DNA of 64,000 nucleotides from Streptomyces griseus. Its GTDB lineage: Bacteria > Bdellovibrionota > Bdellovibrionia > Bdellovibrionales > Bdellovibrionaceae. Below are positions 44,274 to 52,082 of the stretch, one piece after another. The notes beneath the pieces were generated by a model. It saw only the letters and a list, made by a program, of their open reading frames with translations. It did not search any database and was not told where the DNA came from. Made by a program: the position numbers and the translations under genes. The stretch lies in assembly GCA_943330705.2 (NCBI GenBank), contig CALQIT020000008.1, positions 1 to 64,000 on the forward strand, in the 5' to 3' direction. How positions within the stretch are numbered: the first letter of the stretch is position 1; every line of letters begins with the position of its first letter.

Positions 44274-44990
44274 ATGCAGAAGCAAAATTTGAATCCTGAT
44301 CCTGAGCGAATTCGCAAGATGTTTGCTCAAGTTGCGGTCAGGTATGACAAAGCAAACTCTGTTCTATCCGTTGGAATCCATCACCTTTGGCGACGCAAAG
44401 TAGTTTCGATGTCCGGGGTCTGTGCGGGCGACAAAATTTTAGACTGCGCGACAGGAACAGGTGACCTTGCAATTGAGTTTAAAAAAAAGGTAGGGCCATC
44501 CGGGACTGTGATTGGCACTGATTTTTGCCCTGAAATGCTGGCAACTGCTCCTAAAAAGGCAAAAGATTTAGGTTTAGACGTTAAATTTGAAACAGCAAAT
44601 GTCATGGCATTACCTTATGCGGATGACGAATTCGATATTTCTAGTATTTCATTTGGAATTCGCAACGTTGCGGATCCGGCAAAGGGTCTGGCTGAAATGG
44701 CACGAGTCACCCGCCAAGGTGGCTCTGTTTTAGTTCTCGAATTTGGCCAAGTTCATATTCCGGGGCTTAAAAATCTGTACAGCTTTTATTCCGAGAAAGT
44801 TTTACCGCTGATTGGCGGCTGGGTCACTGGACAAAAAGAAGCCTATCAATATCTGCAAAAATCCTCGGCAAACTTCCCCTGCCGCCAAGAGTTCGTTGAT
44901 TTAGCTCTGCAAACAGGCAAGTTTTCAGCGGTCACCTGGACCCCCCTTACCGGTGGCGTTGCTTATATTTACAAAGCGGTTGTAAAATAG
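44274..44990 (+). CDS. ubiE: Demethylmenaquinone methyltransferase
   Basis: A 238-residue SAM-dependent class I methyltransferase, UbiE/MenG family. AQVAVRYDKANSVLSVGIHH and LWRRKVV are typical, KILDCATGTGDLA is the SAM motif I, GTDFCPEML and ANVMALPYADDEFD follow, and ISFGIRNVADPAKGLAEMAR and GGSVLVLEFGQ are signatures. With the Men genes close by and no Ubi genes in sight it most probably does the last step of menaquinone synthesis (menG). It is three bases after aroF. Confidence 0.93.
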   Translation: MQKQNLNPDPERIRKMFAQVAVRYDKANSVLSVGIHHLWRRKVVSMSGVCAGDKILDCATGTGDLAIEFKKKVGPSGTVIGTDFCPEMLATAPKKAKDLGLDVKFETANVMALPYADDEFDISSISFGIRNVADPAKGLAEMARVTRQGGSVLVLEFGQVHIPGLKNLYSFYSEKVLPLIGGWVTGQKEAYQYLQKSSANFPCRQEFVDLALQTGKFSAVTWTPLTGGVAYIYKAVVK

Positions 44991-44996
44991 CATTCT

Positions 44997-45884
44997 ATGA
45001 CAGCTTCACCAAATTTTCCTAAGCTTCCTGCCGACTGGAAAGAAGATTCTCTTTTCATTAATTCCAATCAGATTCATTTGCGTATTTATGGAAAAAGGGA
45101 CCTGCAGGGCGGACGGCTTTTGTTTTTGATTCATGGCCAGGGCGAACAAAGCGATCGTTATGAACATTTTCCGTCCTATTTGCGCTCGTGTGTGGATGCC
45201 ATTGTCTGTTTGGATTTGCCTGGGCACGGAAGGTCCCAGGGAAATCGAGGGCACATTGAGAACTTCGATCAGTACTCGCAAGCCGTCTTATTGGGGCTTG
45301 AGGCCGCGCAAAAATGGTTTGCGAGTAAAGCCACGCTGAAAAAGACTTATTTATTTGGGCATAGCCTGGGCGGACTGATTGCACTTAGAACTTTGTTTCT
45401 TCACGCAAATCTAAACTTGGCAGCGGTTTCAATTTCTGCGCCACTGCTGGATGTTTCGTTTCCAATTCCGGGCCTAAAATCATTTTTTGGAAAATTGGTC
45501 GAGCCCTTGCTTGGCAGAATTAAACTGGACAATGAGCTTGACGCGAACTTATTGAGCCACGATCCAGATGTCATGGCCGAGTATTCACGCAATCCCCTTA
45601 ATCACCACTGGGTCAGCCCCCGATTTTTTGTCCAGCTGATGAAGGAAATGGAAGAAACACGAAATAATGTGGGACCCTTTGCCTACAATTTGTTGCTTGA
45701 GTCCCCGCTTGCAGATGGGATCGTGAGCTCGAAAGCCAGTTTTCAATTTTTTAAAAACCTTAAAATGCAAAATTCCCGAATCAAAGAATTGACCACTTTC
45801 CCCGGATTTTTCCACGAAAGCTTCAATGAAATCGGAAAAGAGCGCGCCTTTACGGCTCTAGAAGAATGGCTTCTGAGATTCTAA
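44997..45884 (+). CDS. Lysophospholipase/monoacylglycerol-lipase-like hydrolase
   Basis: A 295-residue alpha/beta hydrolase. FLIHGQGEQSDRYEHFPSYL, LDLPGHGRSQGNRGHI and the nucleophile FGHSLGGLIAL match the serine aminopeptidase/MGL-like family, and FFHESFNEIGKERAF has the catalytic His. The acid is near DGIVSSKASFQFF. It is six bases after ubiE, so it is probably co-transcribed with aroF-ubiE, but its substrate (perhaps membrane lipid) has no obvious link to quinone synthesis. Confidence 0.88.
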   Translation: MTASPNFPKLPADWKEDSLFINSNQIHLRIYGKRDLQGGRLLFLIHGQGEQSDRYEHFPSYLRSCVDAIVCLDLPGHGRSQGNRGHIENFDQYSQAVLLGLEAAQKWFASKATLKKTYLFGHSLGGLIALRTLFLHANLNLAAVSISAPLLDVSFPIPGLKSFFGKLVEPLLGRIKLDNELDANLLSHDPDVMAEYSRNPLNHHWVSPRFFVQLMKEMEETRNNVGPFAYNLLLESPLADGIVSSKASFQFFKNLKMQNSRIKELTTFPGFFHESFNEIGKERAFTALEEWLLRF

Positions 45885-46034
45885 AAGCATGGCTTCTGTG
45901 GGTCTTTAAAGGCCCAACCCGGATCAAAGCCCAAGAGGCCGGACGGAATGACAATTTTGGTCACGAAATAGTTAAGATTTCTAAACTAGCTGCTTCTAAT
46001 TTCGTAAGCGCACGATTGGGAGTAGAATCAAACC

Positions 46035-46598
46035 ATGTCCACAATGCTCGCTAAAACTCTGTCATCCTTTATCCTCGGTATCTTAGTTTTGGGTTTTGCT
46101 GCCTGTGCAAAGAAGGACGCCGACAGTCCTACACTTGCGGCCCCCAAGGTTGCGTCTAGCACCCCGGCCGAGGTTGTGACCGGCGCACCCGGGAAGACGG
46201 CTGGCAGTGCTGACTGCGAAGGCGCAGCGGCTCCAGGGATTACCATAGAATCAGGGGCATGGGTTACTGAGCCGCGAAAAAACAAAGCTTTCTCTGAGTC
46301 CGCTCGCTTGAAATTCTCGGGTGGGCAATTGACGGCAAGTTCGACCTGCTCTTCTGCGACGTCTTCTGTGGTTGTCAGCATTAAGGTGACGATCGAAATG
46401 AAAAGCAGCTCTTTTGAAATTAAAAACATGGCGGAAGCTTCCAAGCCCTTTGAAAGTGGACTTTGCCGGGTTTCATTGAGCAGCTCAGTATTGCAATTCA
46501 GAATTCGCGGAAAATGCCTCGAGATTTCAGACGCAGCCGGTATTTCATCAAGCCACCTTTTTCTTGAACCTGACGTCATTTCGGCAGCTGCCCCTTAA
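46035..46598 (+). CDS. Lipoprotein of unknown function
   Basis: A 187-residue lipoprotein with signal MSTMLAKTLSSFILGILVLG and lipobox GFAAC. The mature part has an Ala/Pro/Thr-rich linker, then a mostly beta domain (ESARLKFSGGQLTASSTCSS, VVVSIKVTIEMKSSSFEIKN) with Cys residues that may pair. A same-length open frame exists on the opposite strand, but the lipobox and signal choose this one. No known family. Confidence 0.75.
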   Translation: MSTMLAKTLSSFILGILVLGFAACAKKDADSPTLAAPKVASSTPAEVVTGAPGKTAGSADCEGAAAPGITIESGAWVTEPRKNKAFSESARLKFSGGQLTASSTCSSATSSVVVSIKVTIEMKSSSFEIKNMAEASKPFESGLCRVSLSSSVLQFRIRGKCLEISDAAGISSSHLFLEPDVISAAAP

Positions 46599-46753
46599 GC
46601 TAATTGTCGCAATTCAGGCCTGACCGGCTTATTTGATTCAGCTTCACGCCGTAAGATCCTCGCGGGATGGGTCATTCCAGCGACAGCCGTCGGGCTGATG
46701 TCAGCAAGCTCCGTCGACACTCCAGACGACGTGGAGCTCTGCCGAAGCCTTGT

Positions 46754-46906
46754 GCCCAGCGTGGCCTCCACATCCCGGCAAGAGCCAAGCCGCAATACAA
46801 AGCAAGAAATCAGAGCATTGGTTAGCTCCCAGGTTGAAAAGCCATGGACTCCTTTGTCAACGCCCCATTTTTTAACCAATGCTTCAAATTTTTTCTGCCA
46901 AAAATG
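46754..46906 (-). pseudogene. IS4-type transposase, N-terminal scrap
   Basis: The minus strand reads FWQKKFEALVKKWGVDKGVH, GFSTWELTNALISCFVLRLG and SCRDVEATLG, matching the N-terminal domain of IS4-like transposases (F-x-x-L-V-x-K ... F-x-x-W-x-x-x-x-A-L ... RD-x-E). After 46754 homology ends with a frame break. Catalytic parts are missing. Its frame has no start codon and a stop far downstream. Confidence 0.6.
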
Positions 46907-46951
46907 TTAAAAGACGACGCGCCCTTGTCGGATTTATTCATATTTTTGCCC

Positions 46952-46991
46952 CTCAGTAAGATTGCAATATATACGTTGCAATCTTACTGAG
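46952..46991. promoter_or_regulatory. Perfect 16-bp inverted repeat, operator candidate
   Basis: ctcagtaagattgcaa (46952-46967) is repeated exactly in reverse complement at 46976-46991, with the 8-base spacer tatatacg. It ends 18 bases before an ATG at 47010. Long perfect arms around an AT-rich spacer suggest an autoregulatory operator, such as of an HTH antitoxin, or a mobile element end. Confidence 0.6.
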
Positions 46992-47009
46992 CGTGCCGTG
47001 AAAGGAATC

Positions 47010-47171
47010 ATGAAGAAATTAACCGACGAAGAAGTACGCAAGTCATTCAAAATTTGGTTATCGAACTATAGTGGAAAGGAGGATGAGACAGCTCTGGGCC
47101 CATTTCTGCATGACCGGATAAAAGCTTTTGTTCCCCATCAGCAGGGCTGGTCGCAGTGCGCGAACAGATAG
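47010..47171 (+). CDS. Short ORF downstream of a perfect palindrome
   Basis: A 53-residue frame, MKKLTDEEVRKSFKIWLSNY, then ...GPFLHDRIKAFVPHQQGWSQ. AAAGGAA precedes the ATG. The composition looks real, but the end runs into a 14-base sequence (cagggctggtcgca) repeated 71 bases later, so it may be the truncated head of a longer gene. No family is recognised. Confidence 0.4.
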   Translation: MKKLTDEEVRKSFKIWLSNYSGKEDETALGPFLHDRIKAFVPHQQGWSQCANR

Positions 47172-47350
47172 GATCTTACTAATGTGCTGAAACAACTGAA
47201 AAATATGCCGGTCAGGGCTGGTCGCAATTGCAAAAACATAAAATGTCGGCGTTGCTTAAATATCGATTGGTTTGAATATTAAGCGAACTAGAAACGTACA
47301 AAATATTTCCGGTTTAATTTAAAAAATATTTTCAATTTATTTTCCTACAG

Positions 47351-48622
47351 TCAATTGAACAGCGTTTTGCAGGATGGGGCCGGGTTCGATTGCCTAAGCT
47401 TTAGGAATGTCAGCAGCTGACTGAGTTGCTGCCGAACTAGGGACGCTGACACAGGAATGATCTTGGTATTCGTATTTATAAATGACGGCATTGATAGTAC
47501 GGTGATTATCCCCGCCGTAATTCCTGCGACCGAGCCAAGGATAGGATGCCCATGGGTCGCCGCCCAGCCCCCAAAGGTCGCGGCGCCGATATTTGCCAAG
47601 TTAATCGTGAATTGAGCAAACTTGTCACTTCCACCAGGCACGGCTATGCGCCCACCCCAGCCTGCGACATCGACGCTGGCACCTTGTATGGATTTCTCAA
47701 TATCCTGGGCCCGCAAAGGAATGCTCCCAAGCCTAAATCTTAAGTCGGCCTCCAAACCCAAACTCACTGAATTGGGGTCTAACTTTTCCTTCAGCAAATA
47801 GATCTGAAAACGTGGTCGCCCTGATTCTAAATCCTTGAAATAGCGAATTCCGACTCCGATGGCACGCATCCATCCCTTGCCAATTGCAGAACCAATTAGT
47901 GCGCCAAAGAATACATACTTTGCCGAGGTTAAATTCTGCTTTGTCGCCAGCAACGACCAAAGGTGCTTGTCATAAGACATCAGCGCCGTGCGAATAAACC
48001 GAAGTGTCCAGCGAATTTTTTCCTGGTCCGCCACCACTTGAGGAACCTCAGGGTCCGTGGGAGCCTCGCGGTCCGGAAGAACCTCTGGATTCCGGGGGTC
48101 CTTAGGGTCTGAGTCAATGGCCATGACTGCAAGCTGGGCTTGGGAGAGTTCTTCACCCGCAGTTTCCTGCACAGAGGCTCCGCTTCGGATAAATTTCAAG
48201 TAATCAATAACACTGAGGGCTTTCCCGACTTTCGCCAGCATACTCTGTCGTTCGGTTAGAAACTTTTCTTGCAGCTCGGGACTAGCTCGTTCAAAAAGAT
48301 TGCGCAGCTCAGAATTTTCCACGCCCGGTCCAATTTCCGGAAAAAATGGAATAGAAATATTCAATCCTCTATTTAGCGATATATTAAATTCCTGGAAACG
48401 CTCGACTTCAATTTTGGCAGCTATGGTTTTGGCAAATATGGCCGCTTTGGTTTTGGCAGCTTCTGTAGCTTCAAGTGAAGAGGCAATGTCACTCTGGCTT
48501 TGGCCGATAGAGGAAAATGCGACGACTAAAAAAAGTAAAGCGAACCGCAAGCGGCATTCAGGCAAACACTTTAAAGTAAAAATTTTCTTGAATCGATTAG
48601 ATTGCAAATGAGTCATTGCCAT
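47351..48622 (-). CDS. Large secreted or membrane-anchored protein of unknown function
   Basis: A 423-residue protein from the ATG at 48622. A long basic N-region leads to a signal-like segment (RFALLFLVVAFSSIGQSQ). The next 120 residues are helical and Ala/Glu-rich, followed by a Pro/Asp/Glu linker with PEVxxDxEAPTDPEVPQV. The rest has Gly-rich hydrophobic segments (VFFGALIGSAIGKGWMRAIG, and GSVAGITAGIITVLSMPSF) that could be membrane-embedded. Its start overlaps the stop of the upstream lipoprotein gene, so the two form an operon. No family is recognised. Confidence 0.7.
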   Translation of the reverse strand: MAMTHLQSNRFKKIFTLKCLPECRLRFALLFLVVAFSSIGQSQSDIASSLEATEAAKTKAAIFAKTIAAKIEVERFQEFNISLNRGLNISIPFFPEIGPGVENSELRNLFERASPELQEKFLTERQSMLAKVGKALSVIDYLKFIRSGASVQETAGEELSQAQLAVMAIDSDPKDPRNPEVLPDREAPTDPEVPQVVADQEKIRWTLRFIRTALMSYDKHLWSLLATKQNLTSAKYVFFGALIGSAIGKGWMRAIGVGIRYFKDLESGRPRFQIYLLKEKLDPNSVSLGLEADLRFRLGSIPLRAQDIEKSIQGASVDVAGWGGRIAVPGGSDKFAQFTINLANIGAATFGGWAATHGHPILGSVAGITAGIITVLSMPSFINTNTKIIPVSASLVRQQLSQLLTFLKLRQSNPAPSCKTLFN

Positions 48623-48933
48623 ACAACCTGACTTTGAATTTGCGTGATTGAGCTCGCTTCCAAGCAAAAAAGTGACTTCATCACATACAAGACAAGGCGT
48701 TGATCAAACGAGTTAATGCTTTGTGTTTTATAGGTTTTTACAAAATTTTCGGCCGCGCTAGTAGCTTGGCCTGCCGAAGTTGTTGCCAAGTGACTTTCTA
48801 CGCTAACAGTATCCATGGCAATGGCTTGATTATGGTCCTCATTGGTAGCCCTATTCGGAATAGGGCTACAGCCAGCCGCGAAAAGGCTTAAGACCAACAA
48901 AAGAATTCCGCATTTAGCTACTGAATGAGTCAT
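48613..48933 (-). CDS. Small lipoprotein
   Basis: A 106-residue lipoprotein with signal MTHSVAKCGILLLVLSLFAA and lipobox FAAGC, a polar central part and a C-terminal helical region. The start at 48933 is chosen for the signal peptide. Its 3' end overlaps the start of the 47351-48622 gene, so the two are co-translated. Function unknown. Confidence 0.7.
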   Translation of the reverse strand: MTHSVAKCGILLLVLSLFAAGCSPIPNRATNEDHNQAIAMDTVSVESHLATTSAGQATSAAENFVKTYKTQSINSFDQRLVLYVMKSLFCLEASSITQIQSQVVWQ

Positions 48934-48980
48934 AACCCGTTCAGTTGCAATAAATGGGCTAGGCGATTTCACCGTCAATC

Positions 48981-50309
48981 TCAAGCTGGCTCGATGACTA
49001 CTTTTTCAATCAGTCCCAAGTGATAACTTAGCAGATTGAAATTGTGGATTTTTGTTTTTTTTGAATCGCGAAATTGGAGATCAAATCTGAATGCCGTCTT
49101 CATGTTCTTTTCTTCGGAAAATTGCAGTAAAGACTTCAATTTTCCTGAGCTACCGGCTTTGATTTCAATGGGTGTGATCCGGCCGCCTTGCTCGATCACA
49201 AAGTCGACTTCCGCTTTTCCTGGCGTCTTGTCCCTTAGCCAGTATAGCAAGGTTGGAGCTTCCAATCCTTGTTCTCGGTAGGCAATATGTTGAGCTGCAA
49301 ACTGCTCTGCCATTTCGCCCTTAGTAAGAAGGGAGGAATTTATAAAATCCTTAGCCTGAATCCAACTGACTTTTTTTAGATAATTCAAAAGTCCGACATC
49401 TAAAAAATAGTTTTTAAAAATGGTCTCATCTTTCTGACTGATCAAAGGCACGCCTGAGCAGTTCGAATGATAGCAAGGAAGAATTACTCGGGCCAGGTTT
49501 AGTAGATGTAAACACTTTTTAACCTCTCGGGATTTCATTTCCGATGAATAGTTTGTGAACTTATTCTTTTGTCCAATAAGATCGGGAATTTTCTCAAAGA
49601 TCTGCTGAAGATCATCCAATTGAGAATGCTTAGCATATTTTGGAAAATCATCACGATATGTCTGAATAATATTGCGATGAATCTGCCGAACCTGAGAGGG
49701 GTCCTTTGTCTCAACGTATGTTTTTACTGCTTCAGGCATACCACCGATATATAAGAACTCTTGGAAATACTTTGTCAGTTGATCGAATAAGGCTTGGTCA
49801 ATATTCAAGTTCTTATTTTCAACTGCTTGAATCAGGTTTTTTTTCCCTAAAGCCATCAGAAATTCAAAAAAAGACATAGGACCTAAATAAAAGTACTGCA
49901 CTCGTCCCACAGGCATTTGAAATTCATGCTTTTCCAGTTCAAATTCCAATAATGATCCAGCCGAAATGATCGGAATATCCTTATGGTCCTCATAAAAATA
50001 TCGTAGAGCTGGAATAAGATCTGGCTGTTTTTGAATCTCGTCGAAAAAAAGGAGAGTATTCTTATCAAGATTTACTTCGAAAAGAGATTGAATTTCGTCG
50101 ATAATATTCAGCGTACTAATAGAGTCCTTTTTTATTGATTTTAGTTTCTCTTTTTCGAGATTGATCTCAATAAGTTTTAACTTATTATTCTTCGCAAATA
50201 GCTTCACCAAAGTTGACTTGCCAACTTGCCGCGCTCCACGAAGGATAAGGGGCTTTCTATTTTTGCTCAAAAGCCATTGCTCTAGAAATTCTTCCGCAAA
50301 TCTATACAT
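48981..50309 (-). CDS. AAA ATPase with DUF4143 (PD-(D/E)XK-like) domain
   Basis: The only intact member here of a family with three wrecked relatives in this window. 442 residues: Walker A LRGARQVGKSTLV, Walker B LLFFDEIQKQPD, sensor segment IISAGSLLEFELEK, then the DUF4143 core with FLYIGGMPEAVKTYVE, and near the end GKAEVDFVIEQGGRITPIEI with K following, the D...ExK layout of PD-(D/E)XK nucleases. The start at 50309 (MYRFAEEF) is chosen because upstream codons lie in a palindrome. Such genes are widespread single-gene ATPases of unproven role; defence, DNA binding or chromosome maintenance have been guessed. It stands alone. Confidence 0.85.
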   Translation of the reverse strand: MYRFAEEFLEQWLLSKNRKPLILRGARQVGKSTLVKLFAKNNKLKLIEINLEKEKLKSIKKDSISTLNIIDEIQSLFEVNLDKNTLLFFDEIQKQPDLIPALRYFYEDHKDIPIISAGSLLEFELEKHEFQMPVGRVQYFYLGPMSFFEFLMALGKKNLIQAVENKNLNIDQALFDQLTKYFQEFLYIGGMPEAVKTYVETKDPSQVRQIHRNIIQTYRDDFPKYAKHSQLDDLQQIFEKIPDLIGQKNKFTNYSSEMKSREVKKCLHLLNLARVILPCYHSNCSGVPLISQKDETIFKNYFLDVGLLNYLKKVSWIQAKDFINSSLLTKGEMAEQFAAQHIAYREQGLEAPTLLYWLRDKTPGKAEVDFVIEQGGRITPIEIKAGSSGKLKSLLQFSEEKNMKTAFRFDLQFRDSKKTKIHNFNLLSYHLGLIEKVVIEPA

Positions 50310-50320
50310 ACCTATAGTGT

Positions 50321-50379
50321 GGCCAAAATACCCCCCTATTTCAACCATATTATGGCTTAAATAGGGGGGTATTTTGGCC
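50321..50379. promoter_or_regulatory. Perfect 21-bp inverted repeat upstream of the ATPase gene
   Basis: Left arm 50321-50341 starts ggccaaaatacccccc and right arm 50359-50379 is its exact reverse complement, with a 17-base spacer. The spacer extends the pairing to 28 positions with two mismatches. It ends 12 bases upstream of the ATPase ATG (minus strand). Probably an operator or leader structure specific to this ATPase family, since weaker versions precede the relatives at 19397 and 17811. Confidence 0.75.
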
Positions 50380-50512
50380 GCAGTCTGGCAAGCAGCCCTC
50401 AATTGATACTTTCATTTTCACAAAGATGACCGTTAAAAACAGTAAGGAAAAATATTTTTTCGCAAGCGTGGGAGCCGGCAAGATTCCGTAAACCAATTAT
50501 TGTTAAGAATTA

Positions 50513-50524
50513 AGACAGCTGTCT
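50513..50524. promoter_or_regulatory. Perfect 12-bp palindrome, operator candidate
   Basis: agacagctgtct is exactly self-complementary, flanked by AT-rich bases (ttaag...aatta). It lies about 145 bases before the secreted-protein gene at 50671. TetR-type operators have this look, but no regulator is adjacent. Otherwise the stretch 50380-50670 holds nothing clear. Confidence 0.3.
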
Positions 50525-50670
50525 AATTAAAACTCAAAAATCCGACCCGGTATCAATTTGAGATTTCTTATCATGTGGAAAACATGGACGTATTTGCCGT
50601 CAACGATTGGTCTATTTTCTGCATGTTATAAGCTGTGATAAATAGATCGATTTTGCAAACTGAGGACAAA

Positions 50671-51057
50671 ATGACGGTGTCGCTAAAAAAACAACTCAAA
50701 ATATGCTTACTCCATTTTGGAATGGTATTGGCTGGGTTATCCGCAACAGCTGCGGATCTTGAAACAATTCAGCTGCAGTCACCATCGCTTTCAACCGAAC
50801 AAGTTTGCAGCCGCGAAAAACCAAAAGTAAGTCTAAAGTTTGACCTGATGTCAGGGCTAGCTAGTGTTAGTTGGACGGCGCCGATTTCTGGTTGTCTCTA
50901 CCATGTTGAAGAAACCACCGATTATACAAATTGGAATCGGCCAGAGAACTCCCAGGTTGTATCAACGGGGTCACATCAACCCATCACTTGGACCTCAGCG
51001 AATTCGGATGGTCCAAAATACTACCGGGTTATTGTCGACAGTAAGACTGAAGAATAG
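50671..51057 (+). CDS. Small secreted beta-sandwich protein
   Basis: A 128-residue protein with signal peptide MTVSLKKQLKICLLHFGMVL ending ATA-A. The mature part resembles a single fibronectin-III-like domain: VSLKFDLMSGLASVSWTAP, YHVEETTDYTNWNRP, then KYYRVIVDSKTEE. GAGGACAAA precedes the ATG at 50671; an earlier GTG at 50635 would add a non-signal extension. Role unknown, perhaps surface binding. Confidence 0.7.
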   Translation: MTVSLKKQLKICLLHFGMVLAGLSATAADLETIQLQSPSLSTEQVCSREKPKVSLKFDLMSGLASVSWTAPISGCLYHVEETTDYTNWNRPENSQVVSTGSHQPITWTSANSDGPKYYRVIVDSKTEE

Positions 51058-51095
51058 TTCGAAATTATTTTTATAGTTCGGACCTAGCTTCATCT

Positions 51096-52082
51096 TTAAA
51101 GTAAATCTGTTTTACTCCATAACCAATGATCTGCGATCACCAATGCGGCCATGGATTCCAAAACTGGAATGGCGCGAATAGCAACGCAGGGGTCGTGGCG
51201 GCCCATTTTTGCAATATTCAAAATCGACGAGGTCGGCTTAAATGCGATATTCATTGTGATTTCTTCACCTGTCGAAATCCCCCCGCGAATTCCGCCGTAA
51301 ACTGAGTTCGTTGCCCGATGAAACTCAGTGCCCGGCTTCTTTGCGGCTGCAAAGCCGTCACCAAATTCAAAACCAATTGTTGCGCCCACTGATAGCATTG
51401 CACCGGCTAAATCTGACTTTAACTTGTGGAAAACTGGCTGCCCAAGACCGATTGGTAAATTACGTAAGCAAATCGTTACAATGCCACCGTGGGACTCGCC
51501 CTGAGCTTGTGCCTGTTTCAATAAATTTCGGTAGGCCACTTGAAATTCTTCATACTTGGTAAATTGAGACTCCTGCAAAGGACCTACCGAGGACAATAAA
51601 CCAGAGATTTCAATTTTTGGATTTACCTCCTTTAACAACATTTTTGCAACAGCACCCGCCATCACCCGAGCCACTGTTTCACGACCAGACGAGCGACCTC
51701 CCCCGCGATGATCCACGTGTTTAAATTTTTCTTTCCACATATCGTCAGCGTGCCCGGCGCGGGCTTGTTTTTCGATTGCATCGTAGTCACCAGATCGCTG
51801 ATCCAAATTACGAACCAATATACAAATTGGAGTACCCAATGTTTTTCCACCATAGACCCCACTGATCACTTCAGGGCTGTCGGATTCTTGTCTTTGCGAA
51901 ACTGCAACATCGACGTCCTGGGCCCAGACCCCTGGTCGACGACGAACAAGCTCACTGCGCAAAAAATCCAAATCAAATTCAATTCCAGCTGGGCATCCAT
52001 CAATGACCACACCAAGGCCAAGTCCGTGGCTTTCACCAAAACTATGAATAACAAATCGATTGCCAAAGCTATTTGCAGCCAT
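51096..52082 (-). CDS. aroC: Chorismate synthase
   Basis: A 328-residue FMN-dependent enzyme converting EPSP to chorismate. SFGESHGLGLGVVIDGCPAG, RRRPG, SDSPEVISGVYGGKTLGTPI, DYDAIEKQARAGHAD, HVDHRGGGRSSGRETVARV and a C-terminal MGRHDPCVAIRAIPVLE match the family, including the conserved His residues and FMN-binding stretches. It is slightly short against the usual 350-390 residues. Two start codons in a row (52085, 52082) overlap the end of the aroKDE fusion. It is last in the aroB-aroA-aroKDE-aroC operon. Confidence 0.95.
   Translation of the reverse strand: MAANSFGNRFVIHSFGESHGLGLGVVIDGCPAGIEFDLDFLRSELVRRRPGVWAQDVDVAVSQRQESDSPEVISGVYGGKTLGTPICILVRNLDQRSGDYDAIEKQARAGHADDMWKEKFKHVDHRGGGRSSGRETVARVMAGAVAKMLLKEVNPKIEISGLLSSVGPLQESQFTKYEEFQVAYRNLLKQAQAQGESHGGIVTICLRNLPIGLGQPVFHKLKSDLAGAMLSVGATIGFEFGDGFAAAKKPGTEFHRATNSVYGGIRGGISTGEEITMNIAFKPTSSILNIAKMGRHDPCVAIRAIPVLESMAALVIADHWLWSKTDLL

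Noticed and set aside
46028-46579. Long minus-strand frame opposite the lipoprotein at 46035-46598
   Set aside because: The plus-strand frame has a signal peptide and lipobox (GFAAC); the minus frame is the mirror of its Ala/Ser-rich codons and has no recognisable content.
46699-46910. 70-codon plus-strand frame
   Set aside because: The opposite strand carries a recognisable IS4 transposase N-terminus in the same stretch.
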